Positions 7,412-16,589 of a stretch of DNA of 56,199 bases are shown one piece after another. Source of the stretch: an uncultured Lachnospiraceae bacterium (GTDB lineage: Bacteria > Bacillota > Clostridia > Lachnospirales > Lachnospiraceae). The notes beneath the pieces were generated by a model. It saw only the letters and a program-made list of their open reading frames with translations. It had not been told where the DNA came from and made no database searches. Positions within the stretch are counted from its first letter, which is position 1. Every line of letters begins with the position of its first letter. Location of the stretch: the NCBI GenBank assembly GCA_910587085.1, contig CAJUMC010000018.1:1-56199 (forward strand). The letters are read 5' to 3'. The translations under genes were made by a program, and so were the position numbers.

Positions 7412-8431
7412 TTAATTGTTGATCAGCTTATCCTCTTCGTTGTTCCAGCTGTAGAGCTTGCGAACCTCCTCGCCGACCTTCTCGGACGGATGCTCCGCTG
7501 CCAGCTTTCTCATCGCGCGGAAATGAGCCTGTCCGCCCGCATCCGACATGTCAAGCAGGAATTCCTTTGCGAAGGAACCATCCTGGATATTCTTGAGGAT
7601 CTGCTTCATCGTCTTCTTCGTCTCCTCGGTGATGAGCTTCGGCCCGGTAATATAATCACCGTACTCCGCCGTGTTGGAGATGGAATATCTCATGCCTGCG
7701 AAGCCGCTCTGATAAATAAGGTCAACGATCAGCTTCATCTCGTGGATGCACTCGAAATAAGCGTTTCTCTCGTCATAACCCGCCTCGACCAGCGTCTCAA
7801 AGCCCGCCTGCATCAGCGCGCATACGCCGCCGCAGAGCACTGCCTGCTCGCCGAACAGATCGGTTTCGGTCTCGGTGCGGAAGGTTGTTTCAAGAACGCC
7901 CGCCCGCGCGCCGCCGATGCCGAGCGCGTACGCAAGCGCCAGCTCCTGCGCCTTTCCGGTTGCGTCCTGCTCCACCGCTACAAGGCACGGAACGCCCTTG
8001 CCCGCCTGATACTCGCTTCTTACGGTATGCCCCGGGCCCTTCGGCGCGATCATTGTGACATCGACATCCTTCGGCGGCACAATCTGGCCGAAGTGAATCG
8101 CAAAGCCGTGCGCAAACATCAGCATGTTGCCCGCCTCGAGATTCGGCTCGATGGACTCTTTGTACATCTTTGCCTGCTTCTCGTCGTTGATCAGAATCAT
8201 AATGATATCGGCCTTCTTTGCCGCCTCGGCTGCGGTATACACCTCAAAGCCTGCCTTCTCCGCCTTCGCCCAGGATCTGCTGCCCTCATAGAGACCGATA
8301 ATCACATGCACGCCGGACTCCTTCAGATTCAGTGCGTGGGCATGTCCCTGACTGCCGTATCCGATGATTGCAACAGTCTTCCCGTCCAAAAGGGAAAGGT
8401 TGCAATCCTGCTGATAAAAAATCCTTGCCAT
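7412..8431 (-). CDS. ilvC: Ketol-acid reductoisomerase (NADP+)
   Basis: A 339-residue class I enzyme of valine, leucine and isoleucine synthesis. It converts 2-acetolactate or 2-aceto-2-hydroxybutyrate to the 2,3-dihydroxy acid, using Mg2+ and NAD(P)H in the cytoplasm. The Rossmann motif GYGSQGHAHALNL is near residues 25-37, the MIAPKGPGHTVR block is near 130-141, and acidic metal ligands lie in ETETDLFGEQ and the later Glu-rich helices. Length is typical. Start at 8431 follows a strong AGGAGGAC site. The gene is second in the transcript, 90 bp after ilvN, and is followed by a clear terminator. Confidence 0.97.
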   Translation of the reverse strand: MARIFYQQDCNLSLLDGKTVAIIGYGSQGHAHALNLKESGVHVIIGLYEGSRSWAKAEKAGFEVYTAAEAAKKADIIMILINDEKQAKMYKESIEPNLEAGNMLMFAHGFAIHFGQIVPPKDVDVTMIAPKGPGHTVRSEYQAGKGVPCLVAVEQDATGKAQELALAYALGIGGARAGVLETTFRTETETDLFGEQAVLCGGVCALMQAGFETLVEAGYDERNAYFECIHEMKLIVDLIYQSGFAGMRYSISNTAEYGDYITGPKLITEETKKTMKQILKNIQDGSFAKEFLLDMSDAGGQAHFRAMRKLAAEHPSEKVGEEVRKLYSWNNEEDKLINN

Positions 8432-8521
8432 TGTTTTGTCCTCCTGAAAATTTTATAATCAACCCGTTCCATAACGAAGCTGCCGGTCGCAGCACCATAT
8501 ATGTATCGGTGGTCATACGCT

Positions 8522-9028
8522 TTAATCCTCGATATAGTCCGCGATATCGCCCGAACCCCTTGTAAGTCCCGTCAGGCCGGTGCGCACGATTTCAAGGATC
8601 TGGAAGCCGTCCAGCAGCTTGATGAACGCGTCGATCTTCGCCTGGTTGCCCGTCAGCTCGATCATCAGCGACTCCTTCGCCACATCGACAATCTTCGCGC
8701 GGAAAATGTCCGCAACTGCGATGACGGACTGCCTCTCTTCCGCCGCAGCCTTCACCTTTACCAGCACAAGCTCCCGGCAAACCGATCCCTCCGGCACAAG
8801 CTCCGTGATCTCCACCACATCCTCCAGCTTCTCCACCTGCTTGTAAATCTGCTCCAGCGTCTGTTCCTCGCCGCGCACCACCACCGTCATCCGGGAAAAG
8901 GACGGGTTTTCCGTCTCGCCCACGGTAAGGCTTGTAATGTTGTAGCCCCGGCGCGAAAACAGCCCGGACACACGGCTCAGCACACCGGAGGTGTTGTCAA
9001 CCAGTATTGATAAAACCATTTTCCTCAT
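8522..9028 (-). CDS. ilvN: Acetolactate synthase small (regulatory) subunit
   Basis: A 168-residue protein with an N-terminal ACT domain (residues 3-75, VLSILVDNTSGVLSRVSGLF, RRGYNI) and the C-terminal ALS_ss_C domain (KVKAAAEERQSV to the end, with EVTGN-like ELTGNQAKIDAF). It binds branched-chain amino acids and confers feedback control on the catalytic subunit. The start was set at 9028 (MRKMVL), five bases after GAGGAA; an upstream in-frame start would lack this site. The catalytic-subunit gene ilvB is not next to it, so the large subunit must be encoded elsewhere. Co-transcribed with ilvC. Confidence 0.95.
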   Translation of the reverse strand: MRKMVLSILVDNTSGVLSRVSGLFSRRGYNITSLTVGETENPSFSRMTVVVRGEEQTLEQIYKQVEKLEDVVEITELVPEGSVCRELVLVKVKAAAEERQSVIAVADIFRAKIVDVAKESLMIELTGNQAKIDAFIKLLDGFQILEIVRTGLTGLTRGSGDIADYIED

Positions 9029-9207
9029 ATTTCCTCTCAATCCGCCGCCCAAACGGCATCTCAGTCATCGGCTCTCTCTGCGGCAGGCAATCCCGGCCGC
9101 AGCCCTGCCGCAGGCTTCTGGCTCCAGCCCGCAATCTCTGCTGCCTTCTTCGCGGCAGGCACAAGACAGGGGGTCTTTTTCACTTTAATGATTTAATGTC
9201 TTTAAGT

Positions 9208-9236
9208 ATTCTATCAACTAAGCGTGCATTTGTCAA
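9208..9236 (-). promoter_or_regulatory. Promoter of ilvN-ilvC
   Basis: TTGACA (9231-9236) and TAGAAT (9208-9213) on the minus strand, 17-bp spacer, a near-consensus sigma-A promoter. The leader of about 170 nt (9029-9200) is GC-rich and repeats a CCTGCCGC/GCGGCAGG theme three times, which could form alternative hairpins. I found no T-box specifier stem, and the one short frame starting at GTG is not rich in branched-chain codons. Confidence 0.85.
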
Positions 9237-9274
9237 CCATAATTATCACCCGTACTCCGTGTCGCCGCGAAGCA

Positions 9275-10195
9275 TTACACCGTTTCCCCGGTATGATACG
9301 ACCTGCTGCCGAGCTGCCGGAAAAAGCGTTTTTCCGCTGCCTGCAGGGCAGCCATATCCCCCGGCAAGCAGCGCAGTACCTCCTCCAGCGCCGCGTACAC
9401 CGCCCGGCACTCCCCGAGTCCCTTCCGAAACAGAAGATCCATTTTTTCCCATTCCTCCCTGCCGATGCCGTAGCGGCTGTCGTTGACAAACAGACCGCAG
9501 AGAAAACAATGGCCGTACAGAAGTTTTTCCATCGGGCGCAGCCGCTTTTCCTTTCTCCCGTCCCAGTCCCTCACAAGCCCCATCACAAGACGCACGCTTG
9601 CAAGCACGGCGCGCATGGAGCGCCCGGTAAGGTTCGGCTGCTCGTATACCTTATTATAGGAGGCGGCAACCAGGCAGGCGATCACCCGCCGTTCCTGCCG
9701 ATCCAGCTTTGTGAGCCGGCGCTGATCCAGCCCGGAAGCGCTCCGTCCTGCATAGCGCCTGAGAAAATAGTAATCCATCGCGCATTCGTACTGGAAGTGA
9801 ATGCCCGTCATCTCATGGCTTGACGCACCCCCGCGCTTTGCGGCCTGCTCCCCGACATAGGCGTATACATGCGGATGACAGGCCCCGTCCAGCTCGTAAT
9901 GCCCGATAAAGCCCGCCAGATACGCCGACGCAATCTCCCTCTCGCGCCCCTCCAGGCGGAGCGTCTCCTTCAGCATCCGCCGCAGAAACGCACCGCACGC
10001 CTGCTCGTGCAGGATCGACCCCGGCGTTTTTTTCAGCAGCAGCTGATCAGGAACAAAATAGAAGAAAATATCCGGCCCGGCCAGCCCGAGCGCATAAGCC
10101 TCCGGGTACTGCAAAAGAAGTCTCTTCAGCCTTCCTTCCCGAAGCCCCGCACGGCTGATTCTTCCAAACAGGTAATGTGTAAAATATGCCGGCAT
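9275..10195 (-). CDS. Zinc-dependent phospholipase C family protein
   Basis: A 306-residue protein matching the Zn_dep_PLPC fold that is common as a conserved protein in Clostridia. His and Asp residues typical of the zinc site occur in FTHYLFG (near residue 7), GLAGPDIFFY (38-47), YLAGFIGHYELDGACHPHVY (about 92-111) and the later SHEMTGIHFQYE. No signal peptide is seen, unlike the secreted alpha-toxins, so it is probably cytoplasmic; its substrate cannot be told from sequence. Start at 10195 follows GGGAGGCG. It is a single gene with its own promoter. Confidence 0.8.
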   Translation of the reverse strand: MPAYFTHYLFGRISRAGLREGRLKRLLLQYPEAYALGLAGPDIFFYFVPDQLLLKKTPGSILHEQACGAFLRRMLKETLRLEGREREIASAYLAGFIGHYELDGACHPHVYAYVGEQAAKRGGASSHEMTGIHFQYECAMDYYFLRRYAGRSASGLDQRRLTKLDRQERRVIACLVAASYNKVYEQPNLTGRSMRAVLASVRLVMGLVRDWDGRKEKRLRPMEKLLYGHCFLCGLFVNDSRYGIGREEWEKMDLLFRKGLGECRAVYAALEEVLRCLPGDMAALQAAEKRFFRQLGSRSYHTGETV

Positions 10196-10275
10196 AAAAC
10201 GCCTCCCGCAATTCTCCGGCCGCAGCCGGTACTGTACGCAAGCGGCCCCTCAGCCGGGTGCCGCGCATATTTTAT

Positions 10276-10305
10276 ATTTTACCCCATTTTACAGGTAAAA
10301 TTCAA
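10276..10305 (-). promoter_or_regulatory. Promoter of the phospholipase C-like gene
   Basis: TTGAAT (10300-10305) and TAAAAT (10276-10281) on the minus strand, 18-bp spacer. A small dyad TTTTAC-N4-GTAAAA lies across the spacer (10286-10300). The rest of the 10196-10622 gap holds this promoter, the divergent malic enzyme promoter and no supported gene. Confidence 0.6.
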
Positions 10306-10485
10306 GAGCGGGAAATGCCGCCGCATAAAAAAGGCGGAAGATACGGTCAGTCGGAACGGCTGAAATTTCTCCGGTATTGTATCATGTACGGCACAGAACA
10401 ACGGTAGACACATCGGGGCCGTCTCTGCCGGCCGCCGTACTCGAAAGACCGGGAAGCGGGACGGCATAAATATTTCCCGCAGCGC

Positions 10486-10521
10486 TTGCGTTCCACCGCC
10501 TTCAGTGGTATGATTATACCA
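10486..10521 (+). promoter_or_regulatory. Promoter of the malic enzyme operon with dyad over the -10
   Basis: TTGCGT (10486-10491) and TATGAT (10509-10514), 17-bp spacer. A perfect dyad TGGTAT-N4-ATACCA (10506-10521) spans the -10, a natural place for a repressor. The leader to the start codon is about 100 nt. Confidence 0.6.
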
Positions 10522-10622
10522 TTCACGCCCGACGCGGCGGGGAGCACAAAACGCGGCAAACTGCGGTTATGGCCGCCGGAACAAAGCGTTCGGACTTATA
10601 TTACTCTGGGAGGATTTCTATT

Positions 10623-11777
10623 ATGGCACTGACCGAAAAAGCACTTGAGCTTCACGAAAAATGGAACGGCAAAATAGCCACAACCTCAAAATGCGAGGTT
10701 AAATCGAGGGACGACCTCGCACTCGCCTACACGCCCGGTGTGGCCGAGCCCTGCAAGGTAATTGAAAAAGATCCCGAAGCCGCCTACCGCTATACCATCA
10801 AGGCAAATACCATCGCCGTCGTTTCCGACGGTTCAGCCGTGCTCGGTCTCGGAAATATCGGCGCTAGGGCCGCCATGCCGGTTATGGAGGGAAAATGCGT
10901 GCTGTTCAAGGAATTCGGCGGCGTAAACGCCTTCCCGATCTGCCTGGACACGCAGGACACCGAAGAGATTATCCGCACGGTCGTCAACATCGCACCTGCC
11001 TTCGGCGGAATCAACCTTGAGGATATCTCCGCGCCGAGATGCTTTGAAATCGAATCGCGCCTGAAGGAAATGCTGGATATTCCGGTATTCCATGACGACC
11101 AGCACGGCACGGCCATCGTCGTCCTCGCGGGCATTATCAACGCACTCAAGGTTACCGGAAAGGCAAAGGAGGACTGCCGCGTTGTCATAAACGGCCCGGG
11201 CTCCGCCGGCATTGCCATAGCAAAGCTTCTTCTCTCCTACGGCTTCCGGCATATTACGCTCTGCAACCGCCGCGGGATTCTCGCAAAGGACACGCCGAAT
11301 CTGAACTGGATGCAGCAGCAGATGCTTGAGGTCACCAACCTGGAAAACGCGCACGGCAGTCTTGCGGATGCCATGAGGGGCTCGGACATTTTCATCGGGG
11401 TTTCCGGCCCGAACGTTGTTTCGCAGGAGATGGTTGCTTCCATGAATCCGGATTCCATCCTGTTTGCAATGGCGAATCCGGTTCCGGAAATCATGCCGGA
11501 TCTCGCGCGGGCGGCAGGAGCGAGAATTATCGGCACCGGCCGCTCCGATTTCCCGAACCAGGTCAACAATGTCGTGGCGTTTCCGGGTATTTTCCGTGGC
11601 GCTCTGGAAGGGCGCGCTCCGCAGATCACCGAGGAGATGAAGCTCGCCGCCGCTCTCGCAATTGCCGGCCTTGTATCCGACGATGAACTCTCCGAGGTCA
11701 ATATTCTGCCGGAGGCCTTTGATCCGCGCGTCTGCGAAGCGGTTTCGAACGCCGTAAAGGCTCACATCCACAGATAA
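10623..11777 (+). CDS. NAD(P)-dependent malic enzyme
   Basis: A 384-residue bacterial-type malic enzyme that oxidatively decarboxylates malate to pyruvate and CO2 in the cytoplasm. The N-terminal half has the substrate-site tyrosine in AYTPGVAEPC (residues near 38-47) and the metal-binding HDDQHGTAIV block (near 160). The C-terminal half has a Rossmann motif (INGPGSAGIAIAKLL) for the cofactor. Length fits the short, single-domain bacterial form without a phosphotransacetylase tail. The start was set at 10623 (MALTEK) behind GGGAGG; an upstream in-frame ATG at 10569 has no ribosome site. Its stop overlaps the start of the radical SAM gene by one base, so translation is probably coupled. Confidence 0.94.
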   Translation: MALTEKALELHEKWNGKIATTSKCEVKSRDDLALAYTPGVAEPCKVIEKDPEAAYRYTIKANTIAVVSDGSAVLGLGNIGARAAMPVMEGKCVLFKEFGGVNAFPICLDTQDTEEIIRTVVNIAPAFGGINLEDISAPRCFEIESRLKEMLDIPVFHDDQHGTAIVVLAGIINALKVTGKAKEDCRVVINGPGSAGIAIAKLLLSYGFRHITLCNRRGILAKDTPNLNWMQQQMLEVTNLENAHGSLADAMRGSDIFIGVSGPNVVSQEMVASMNPDSILFAMANPVPEIMPDLARAAGARIIGTGRSDFPNQVNNVVAFPGIFRGALEGRAPQITEEMKLAAALAIAGLVSDDELSEVNILPEAFDPRVCEAVSNAVKAHIHR

Positions 11778-12724
11778 TGTGGGGCGGCAGACGCTTTCAC
11801 TCCTTTGATTTTGACTGCAGGGAGCGCTTCGGAACAAAGCTGTACAAGCTCTCCCTGGACGCCGGCTTTTCCTGCCCCAACCGGGACGGCACCCTGGGAA
11901 GGCGCGGCTGCATCTTCTGCAGCGCCGGCGGCTCCGGGGATTTCGCCGCAGATCGGGCCCTGCCGATCCGCGGGCAGCTCGCTGCCGCTAAGGCACTCGT
12001 TGCTGCAAAAAACCGTTCCGGGCGCTATATTGCGTATTTCCAGGCCTTCACAAATACCTACGCTCCTCCCAAGGTTCTGCGCGCCCGCTATTTCGAGGCG
12101 GCAGCCGAGCCGGATATTGCCGCAGTCGCCATCGCCACGCGCCCGGACTGCCTGCCGCCCGAGGTGCTTTCCGTCCTTGCCGAGCTGGCTGCATTCAAGC
12201 CGGTTACGGTGGAGCTCGGCCTTCAGACCATCCATGAAAGAAGTGCCCGTTTTATCCGCCGGGGCTACCCGCTTTCCGTCTACGACGACGCTGTGCACCG
12301 TCTTGCGGAGAGCGGCGTGGATATTGTGACCCATCTGATTCTTGGACTTCCCGGTGAGACGCGGGCGGATATGCTTGCCTCGGTGCAGCATGTCTGCTCC
12401 CTCCCTCTCTCCGGCATCAAGCTGCAGCTTCTTCATATCCTGCGCGGCACCGATCTGGCCGCCGTCTACGAGACCTGTCCCGGGCTCTTTCCTCTGCTCG
12501 GGCTTTCCGATTATATTGATACGCTGCTCGGCTGTCTTGCCGTCATTCCTGGAAACATTGTGATCCACCGACTGACCGGCGACGGCCCGAAACGGCTTCT
12601 CATCGCGCCGGAATGGAGCGGAAACAAAAGGCTTGTGCTGAACACACTGGAGAAGGAGATGAAACGGCGCGATTTTCTGCAGGGCGAAGCGCTCGGGTCT
12701 GATTCCGGCTGTCCCCGGCCGTAA
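11777..12724 (+). CDS. TIGR01212-family radical SAM protein (YhcC/YtqA-like)
   Basis: A 315-residue radical SAM enzyme. The cluster cysteines are C33, C45 and C48 in a long CX11CX2C arrangement, the hallmark of this family rather than CX3CX2C. Downstream blocks are GLQTIHERSARFIRRGY and THLILGLPGET, typical TIM-barrel and SAM-contact segments. The E. coli YhcC and B. subtilis YtqA homologues have no firmly established substrate; a role in tRNA or anaerobic metabolism has been proposed for relatives. It begins on the last base of the malic enzyme stop codon (TAATG), so it depends on coupling with the upstream gene. Confidence 0.9.
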   Translation: MWGGRRFHSFDFDCRERFGTKLYKLSLDAGFSCPNRDGTLGRRGCIFCSAGGSGDFAADRALPIRGQLAAAKALVAAKNRSGRYIAYFQAFTNTYAPPKVLRARYFEAAAEPDIAAVAIATRPDCLPPEVLSVLAELAAFKPVTVELGLQTIHERSARFIRRGYPLSVYDDAVHRLAESGVDIVTHLILGLPGETRADMLASVQHVCSLPLSGIKLQLLHILRGTDLAAVYETCPGLFPLLGLSDYIDTLLGCLAVIPGNIVIHRLTGDGPKRLLIAPEWSGNKRLVLNTLEKEMKRRDFLQGEALGSDSGCPRP

Positions 12725-12930
12725 ACCGGCCACAGATGAAGCACACCGGCTGCCGGGTGCAGCATCACCGCCCCGCGCCCGGAAACAGGCAGCCTTCCGC
12801 CCTGCTGCAGCTGCGGATAGTTTCGTCCGAAACGGGCTGCACCAAACGGTTGCCGCCGCTTTATTATCGTTTTTCCGGGAAATTCCCGGCCACAGAGCAG
12901 TTTATATGCTTTTTGAAAGGAGACCGCCCC

Positions 12931-13458
12931 ATGCAGCCCGAGTCGCTGATGCTCTATAAACTGATTATCCTGTATATTCTCGACAAGGTGGATTTTCCGC
13001 TGACGAATGTGCAGCTGACGAATTTCATTCTAGAAAAGGGTTATACGAATTATTTTAATATTCAGCAGGTACTCTCGGAGCTGCTGGAGGACAGCTTTAT
13101 TTCCTGCAATACGATCCGCAACAGTTCGTACTACGAGATTACCTCGTCCGGCGGGGAAACGCTCTCCTTCTTTTACGATAAAATATCCGATGCCATCAAG
13201 GAGGATATCGACGCTTTCCTGCTCGTGAACAAATACGGCATGCGCGAGGAAAACTCGACGCAGGCGGATTTCTTTGAGGCGAAAAAAAACGAATATATTG
13301 CCACGCTCAAGGTACTCGAGCGCGGCTCGCCGATAATCGAGATCCATCTTTCTGTTCCGTCCGAGGCCGAGGCAGCCCTGATCTGCGACAACTGGTCGAA
13401 AAAAAGCTCGGAAATCTATGCACGGATTTTTGCCTCTCTGACGGAGGAGACAGATTAA
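12931..13458 (+). CDS. DUF4364 family protein
   Basis: A 175-residue protein of the DUF4364 family that is widespread in Clostridia. Residues 1-75 look like a winged helix (LTNVQLTNFILEKGYTNYFNIQQVLSELLEDSFI followed by a beta hairpin at YYEITSSG), so a DNA-binding role is plausible; the C-terminal half is a predicted alpha/beta dimerisation region. Start at 12931 follows AAAGGAGA; the in-frame extension upstream has low coding quality and no ribosome site. It follows the radical SAM gene after 206 bp, in which I see only a short CCGGGAA/TTCCCGG palindrome. Function not known. Confidence 0.85.
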   Translation: MQPESLMLYKLIILYILDKVDFPLTNVQLTNFILEKGYTNYFNIQQVLSELLEDSFISCNTIRNSSYYEITSSGGETLSFFYDKISDAIKEDIDAFLLVNKYGMREENSTQADFFEAKKNEYIATLKVLERGSPIIEIHLSVPSEAEAALICDNWSKKSSEIYARIFASLTEETD

Positions 13459-13528
13459 ACCCAAGCCCTGTCTGCGATCTTTCTGCATATAAGAACCCGA
13501 AAATACCTTTTTAAACAGACTGCTTTTT

Positions 13529-14167
13529 TCAGATCTCTTGCCCGGCTTGCCCAGCCTTCTCTTCCGCCAGTTCATCGATACAGCGCCAGATTTCCTCTCT
13601 GCCCTGCTTTGTCTCCGCGGAAAACGGGATCACGCGCGTCTCCGGGCGCAGCTTCAGCCCGGTGCGGATCACCTTCACCTGCCGGTCCCGCTGGCTCCGG
13701 TTGATCTTGTCAAGCTTTGTTGCAATAATCACCGGCGTAAAGCCGTGGTAGACAATCCACTCATACATGTCTCTGTCATTGGCCGACGGCTCATGCCGGA
13801 TATCGACAAGCAGGAAGATCAGCCGGAGCTGATAAGATCTCTTCAGGTAATTTTCGATCATCCTGCCCCATTTCGCCTTCAGCTCCTGAGAAACCCTTGC
13901 GTAGCCATAGCCCGGCAGATCAACAAAATAGAGCCTGCGGTCAATATTGTAGAAATTGATGGTCTGCGTCTTTCCCGGCTGCGCCGATGTGCGGGCGTAG
14001 GACTTCCGGTTCATCAGGCTGTTGATCAGGGAGGATTTCCCGACATTCGATTTTCCGGCAAATGCGAATTCCGGCAGCCCGTTTTCCGGCAGCTCGCTTT
14101 TGACGCCGCACACCGTCTCCAGATTGACATAGCCGATCGTCCTCCGCATTTCCTTTTCGTTCTCCAT
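13529..14167 (-). CDS. engB: Ribosome biogenesis GTPase EngB/YsxC
   Basis: A 212-residue TRAFAC GTPase needed for late assembly of the 50S subunit. The G motifs are in order: G1 GKSNVGKSS (about residues 36-44), G2 threonine in KTQTINFY, G3 DLPGYGYA, G4 TKLDK, G5 SAETKQG. The length is typical of the YihA/YsxC group. Start set at 14167 behind GGGGAGGAAC. It is the last gene of the tig-clpP-clpX-lon block, 62 bp after lon, the same order as in B. subtilis (lonA-ysxC). Confidence 0.95.
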   Translation of the reverse strand: MENEKEMRRTIGYVNLETVCGVKSELPENGLPEFAFAGKSNVGKSSLINSLMNRKSYARTSAQPGKTQTINFYNIDRRLYFVDLPGYGYARVSQELKAKWGRMIENYLKRSYQLRLIFLLVDIRHEPSANDRDMYEWIVYHGFTPVIIATKLDKINRSQRDRQVKVIRTGLKLRPETRVIPFSAETKQGREEIWRCIDELAEEKAGQAGQEI

Positions 14168-14229
14168 TGTTCCTCCCCTCCTGCCGCCTGCTTGGCCGAC
14201 GGACTGCACACGGTCTGCGGGCAGTCCGC

Positions 14230-16554
14230 TCAGGCAAATGCCTCGCGTATCACCTCGCTCATTGACTCAACAAACACGACGGAAATCCCGTCCGTAATCT
14301 CGGCCTCCAGCTCCTTCACGTCGCTCTCATTCTTTTTCGGCACGAGCACAAGCGTGATCCCGGCCAGCTTCGCCGCCAGCAGCTTTTCCTTCACGCCGCC
14401 GATCGGCAGCACCCGGCCCCGTAGCGTCACCTCTCCGGTCATTGCCAGATTCGCCCGGATTTTCCGCCCGGTCACCGCAGACAAAAGCGCGGTTGTAATG
14501 GAAATGCCGGCCGACGGACCATCTTTCGGCACCGCTCCCTCCGGGATGTGCAGGTGAACGTCGTGCTTTTCAAAATAGTCCTCCGCAATGCCGTACTCCG
14601 CTCCGACCGAGCGCACATAGCTGAGTGCCGTCCGCGCGGATTCCTTCATTACGTCTCCGAGCTGTCCGGTCAGCTCCAGCGCTCCCTTGCCCGGCATTGT
14701 ATTGATTTCGATCGACAGCGTATCCCCGCCCGCCCCCGTTACTGCAAGACCGCGGACGATGCCGATCTCATCCTTCAGATTCTTTTTGTCCTTTTCATAC
14801 TTGGCCGGTCCGAGAAATTCCGCCAGGTTTTTATCGGTGATCCTGACTTTTGCGATGGATGCATCCTTCGCCATCGCGAGCACGGCTTTGCGCATGCACT
14901 CGCCGATGCGCCTCTCCAGTCCGCGCACGCCGGCCTCCCTCGTATAACCGGAGATCAGCCCGGCCAGCGCCTTATCCGTGATGGAAAATGTCCCCTTTGC
15001 CAGACCGTTTTTCTTCAGGTTTTTCTTGACAAGATGCCCTTTGGCAATGTGCAGCTTCTCGTTTGCCGTATACGAATTCACCTCGATAATTTCCATGCGA
15101 TCCAGCAGAGGAGCAGGGATCGTCTGCGTCGTATTGGCTGTTGCGACAAAAAGCACCTTTGACAGATCAACCGGCAGCTCCACATAATGATCGACAAATT
15201 TCCTGTTCTGCTCCGAGTCAAGCACCTCCAGCAGCGCAGAGGAAGGGTCGCCCTTATAATCGCTGCCGAGCTTGTCGATCTCGTCCAGCAGCATCAGAGG
15301 ATTCTTCACGCCGGCGCTTTTCAAGCCCTGGATGATCCTTCCCGGCAGGGCGCCCACATAGGTGCGGCGATGTCCGCGGATCTCCGCTTCGTCGCGCACG
15401 CCTCCGAGACAGATTCTCACATATTTCTTTTCGAGCGCCCGCGCAATCGATTTTGCAATCGACGTCTTTCCGGTGCCCGGCGGCCCGACGAGACAGATAA
15501 TCGGCGTATTCTCCTGCCCGGCCGCGGCCCGCACCGCCAGAAATTCCAGCACGCGCTCCTTCACTTTTCTCAGCCCGTAATGATCCTCGTCCAGGACCCG
15601 CTCCGCATTCCGGATATTCCCGTTATCCTCGCTCGCTTTATCCCACGGCAGCTCCAGCAGCGTTTCAATGTACCCGCGGGATACGGCGCTCTCGGACGGG
15701 CTGCCGCTCACGGCGCGGAATCGCCGGATCTCCTGGCGGATGCTCTCTTTGATTTCCTCCGGTGCAGAAAGTTCCTCGCACTGGCCGGCAAACTTTTCGG
15801 CATCCCCGAGCGGGCCGGCATCCCCAAGCTCCTCCTGGATTACCTTAAGCTGTTCGCGAAGCATGTAATCGCGCTGATTTTTATCAATTTTCTGCTTGAC
15901 CGCCTCCTGTATTCCCTTTTTGATGCGGATAATATTGACTTCATTGGCCAGAATAACCGCTTCGGTCTGAAACTGGCCGATCAGCCCGTTCCCGCCCAGA
16001 ATCATCTGCTTTTCCGGCACGGAAAGCGGCAGCTGCACCGGGATCTGCTCGATCAGCCGGTCCAGCTCTGACATGTCCAGGAGGCTCCGCAGCATTTCCC
16101 TGCTCAGGCTGCCGTGCTCGCCCGCAAAGCTCTGCAGCAGATCCTTCAGGCTGCGCAGCATCGCCTCGCTCTCGATCTCGTCCGGCTTCTCGCCGGCCGG
16201 CATCGCCTGCACAGCGGCCTCGCAGTATTCCCCGCCGCATTCCATGTCAAGCAGCAGGGCTCGCTCCTCGCCGACCGCAAGAACGCGCAGCACCTCGTCG
16301 GGCAGCCGGATAATCTGCTTGATGACCGTGACCGTGCCGTGCGGATACAGATCCTTCAGCTCCGGCTTATCCGTCATAACTTCCTGCTGCGCTACGCAGA
16401 AAACGCGCTGTTCCCCGCGCATCGCGCTCTCCACTGCCGCGATGCTGAATTTCCTCTTCACGTCAAAATGAATCATCATTCCGGGCATGACCGCCATGTT
16501 TCTGAGCGCCACCAGCGGCAGCTTCAGAATCTCATTGTTTTCCGTCCCCTCCAT
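14230..16554 (-). CDS. lon: ATP-dependent protease Lon (LonA)
   Basis: A 774-residue LonA protease. Order: N-terminal substrate-binding LON domain (10-205), coiled linker, AAA+ module with Walker A GPPGTGKT (357-364) and Walker B LLDEIDK, then the S16 peptidase with catalytic Ser681 in PKDGPSAG and Lys724 in GGVKEK. It degrades misfolded and regulatory proteins as a cytoplasmic hexamer. The start was placed at ATG 16554; an in-frame TTG four codons earlier sits directly on the AAAGG ribosome site and is unlikely. It lies 35 bp after clpX and before engB. Confidence 0.96.
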   Translation of the reverse strand: MEGTENNEILKLPLVALRNMAVMPGMMIHFDVKRKFSIAAVESAMRGEQRVFCVAQQEVMTDKPELKDLYPHGTVTVIKQIIRLPDEVLRVLAVGEERALLLDMECGGEYCEAAVQAMPAGEKPDEIESEAMLRSLKDLLQSFAGEHGSLSREMLRSLLDMSELDRLIEQIPVQLPLSVPEKQMILGGNGLIGQFQTEAVILANEVNIIRIKKGIQEAVKQKIDKNQRDYMLREQLKVIQEELGDAGPLGDAEKFAGQCEELSAPEEIKESIRQEIRRFRAVSGSPSESAVSRGYIETLLELPWDKASEDNGNIRNAERVLDEDHYGLRKVKERVLEFLAVRAAAGQENTPIICLVGPPGTGKTSIAKSIARALEKKYVRICLGGVRDEAEIRGHRRTYVGALPGRIIQGLKSAGVKNPLMLLDEIDKLGSDYKGDPSSALLEVLDSEQNRKFVDHYVELPVDLSKVLFVATANTTQTIPAPLLDRMEIIEVNSYTANEKLHIAKGHLVKKNLKKNGLAKGTFSITDKALAGLISGYTREAGVRGLERRIGECMRKAVLAMAKDASIAKVRITDKNLAEFLGPAKYEKDKKNLKDEIGIVRGLAVTGAGGDTLSIEINTMPGKGALELTGQLGDVMKESARTALSYVRSVGAEYGIAEDYFEKHDVHLHIPEGAVPKDGPSAGISITTALLSAVTGRKIRANLAMTGEVTLRGRVLPIGGVKEKLLAAKLAGITLVLVPKKNESDVKELEAEITDGISVVFVESMSEVIREAFA

Positions 16555-16589
16555 AAAAAACCGCAAACCTTTCTCGATCTATTCTTTAC

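Noticed and set aside
9029..9200. T-box or leader-peptide attenuator before ilvN
   Set aside because: No T-box specifier or antiterminator core is present, and the only short frame lacks runs of Leu, Ile or Val codons.
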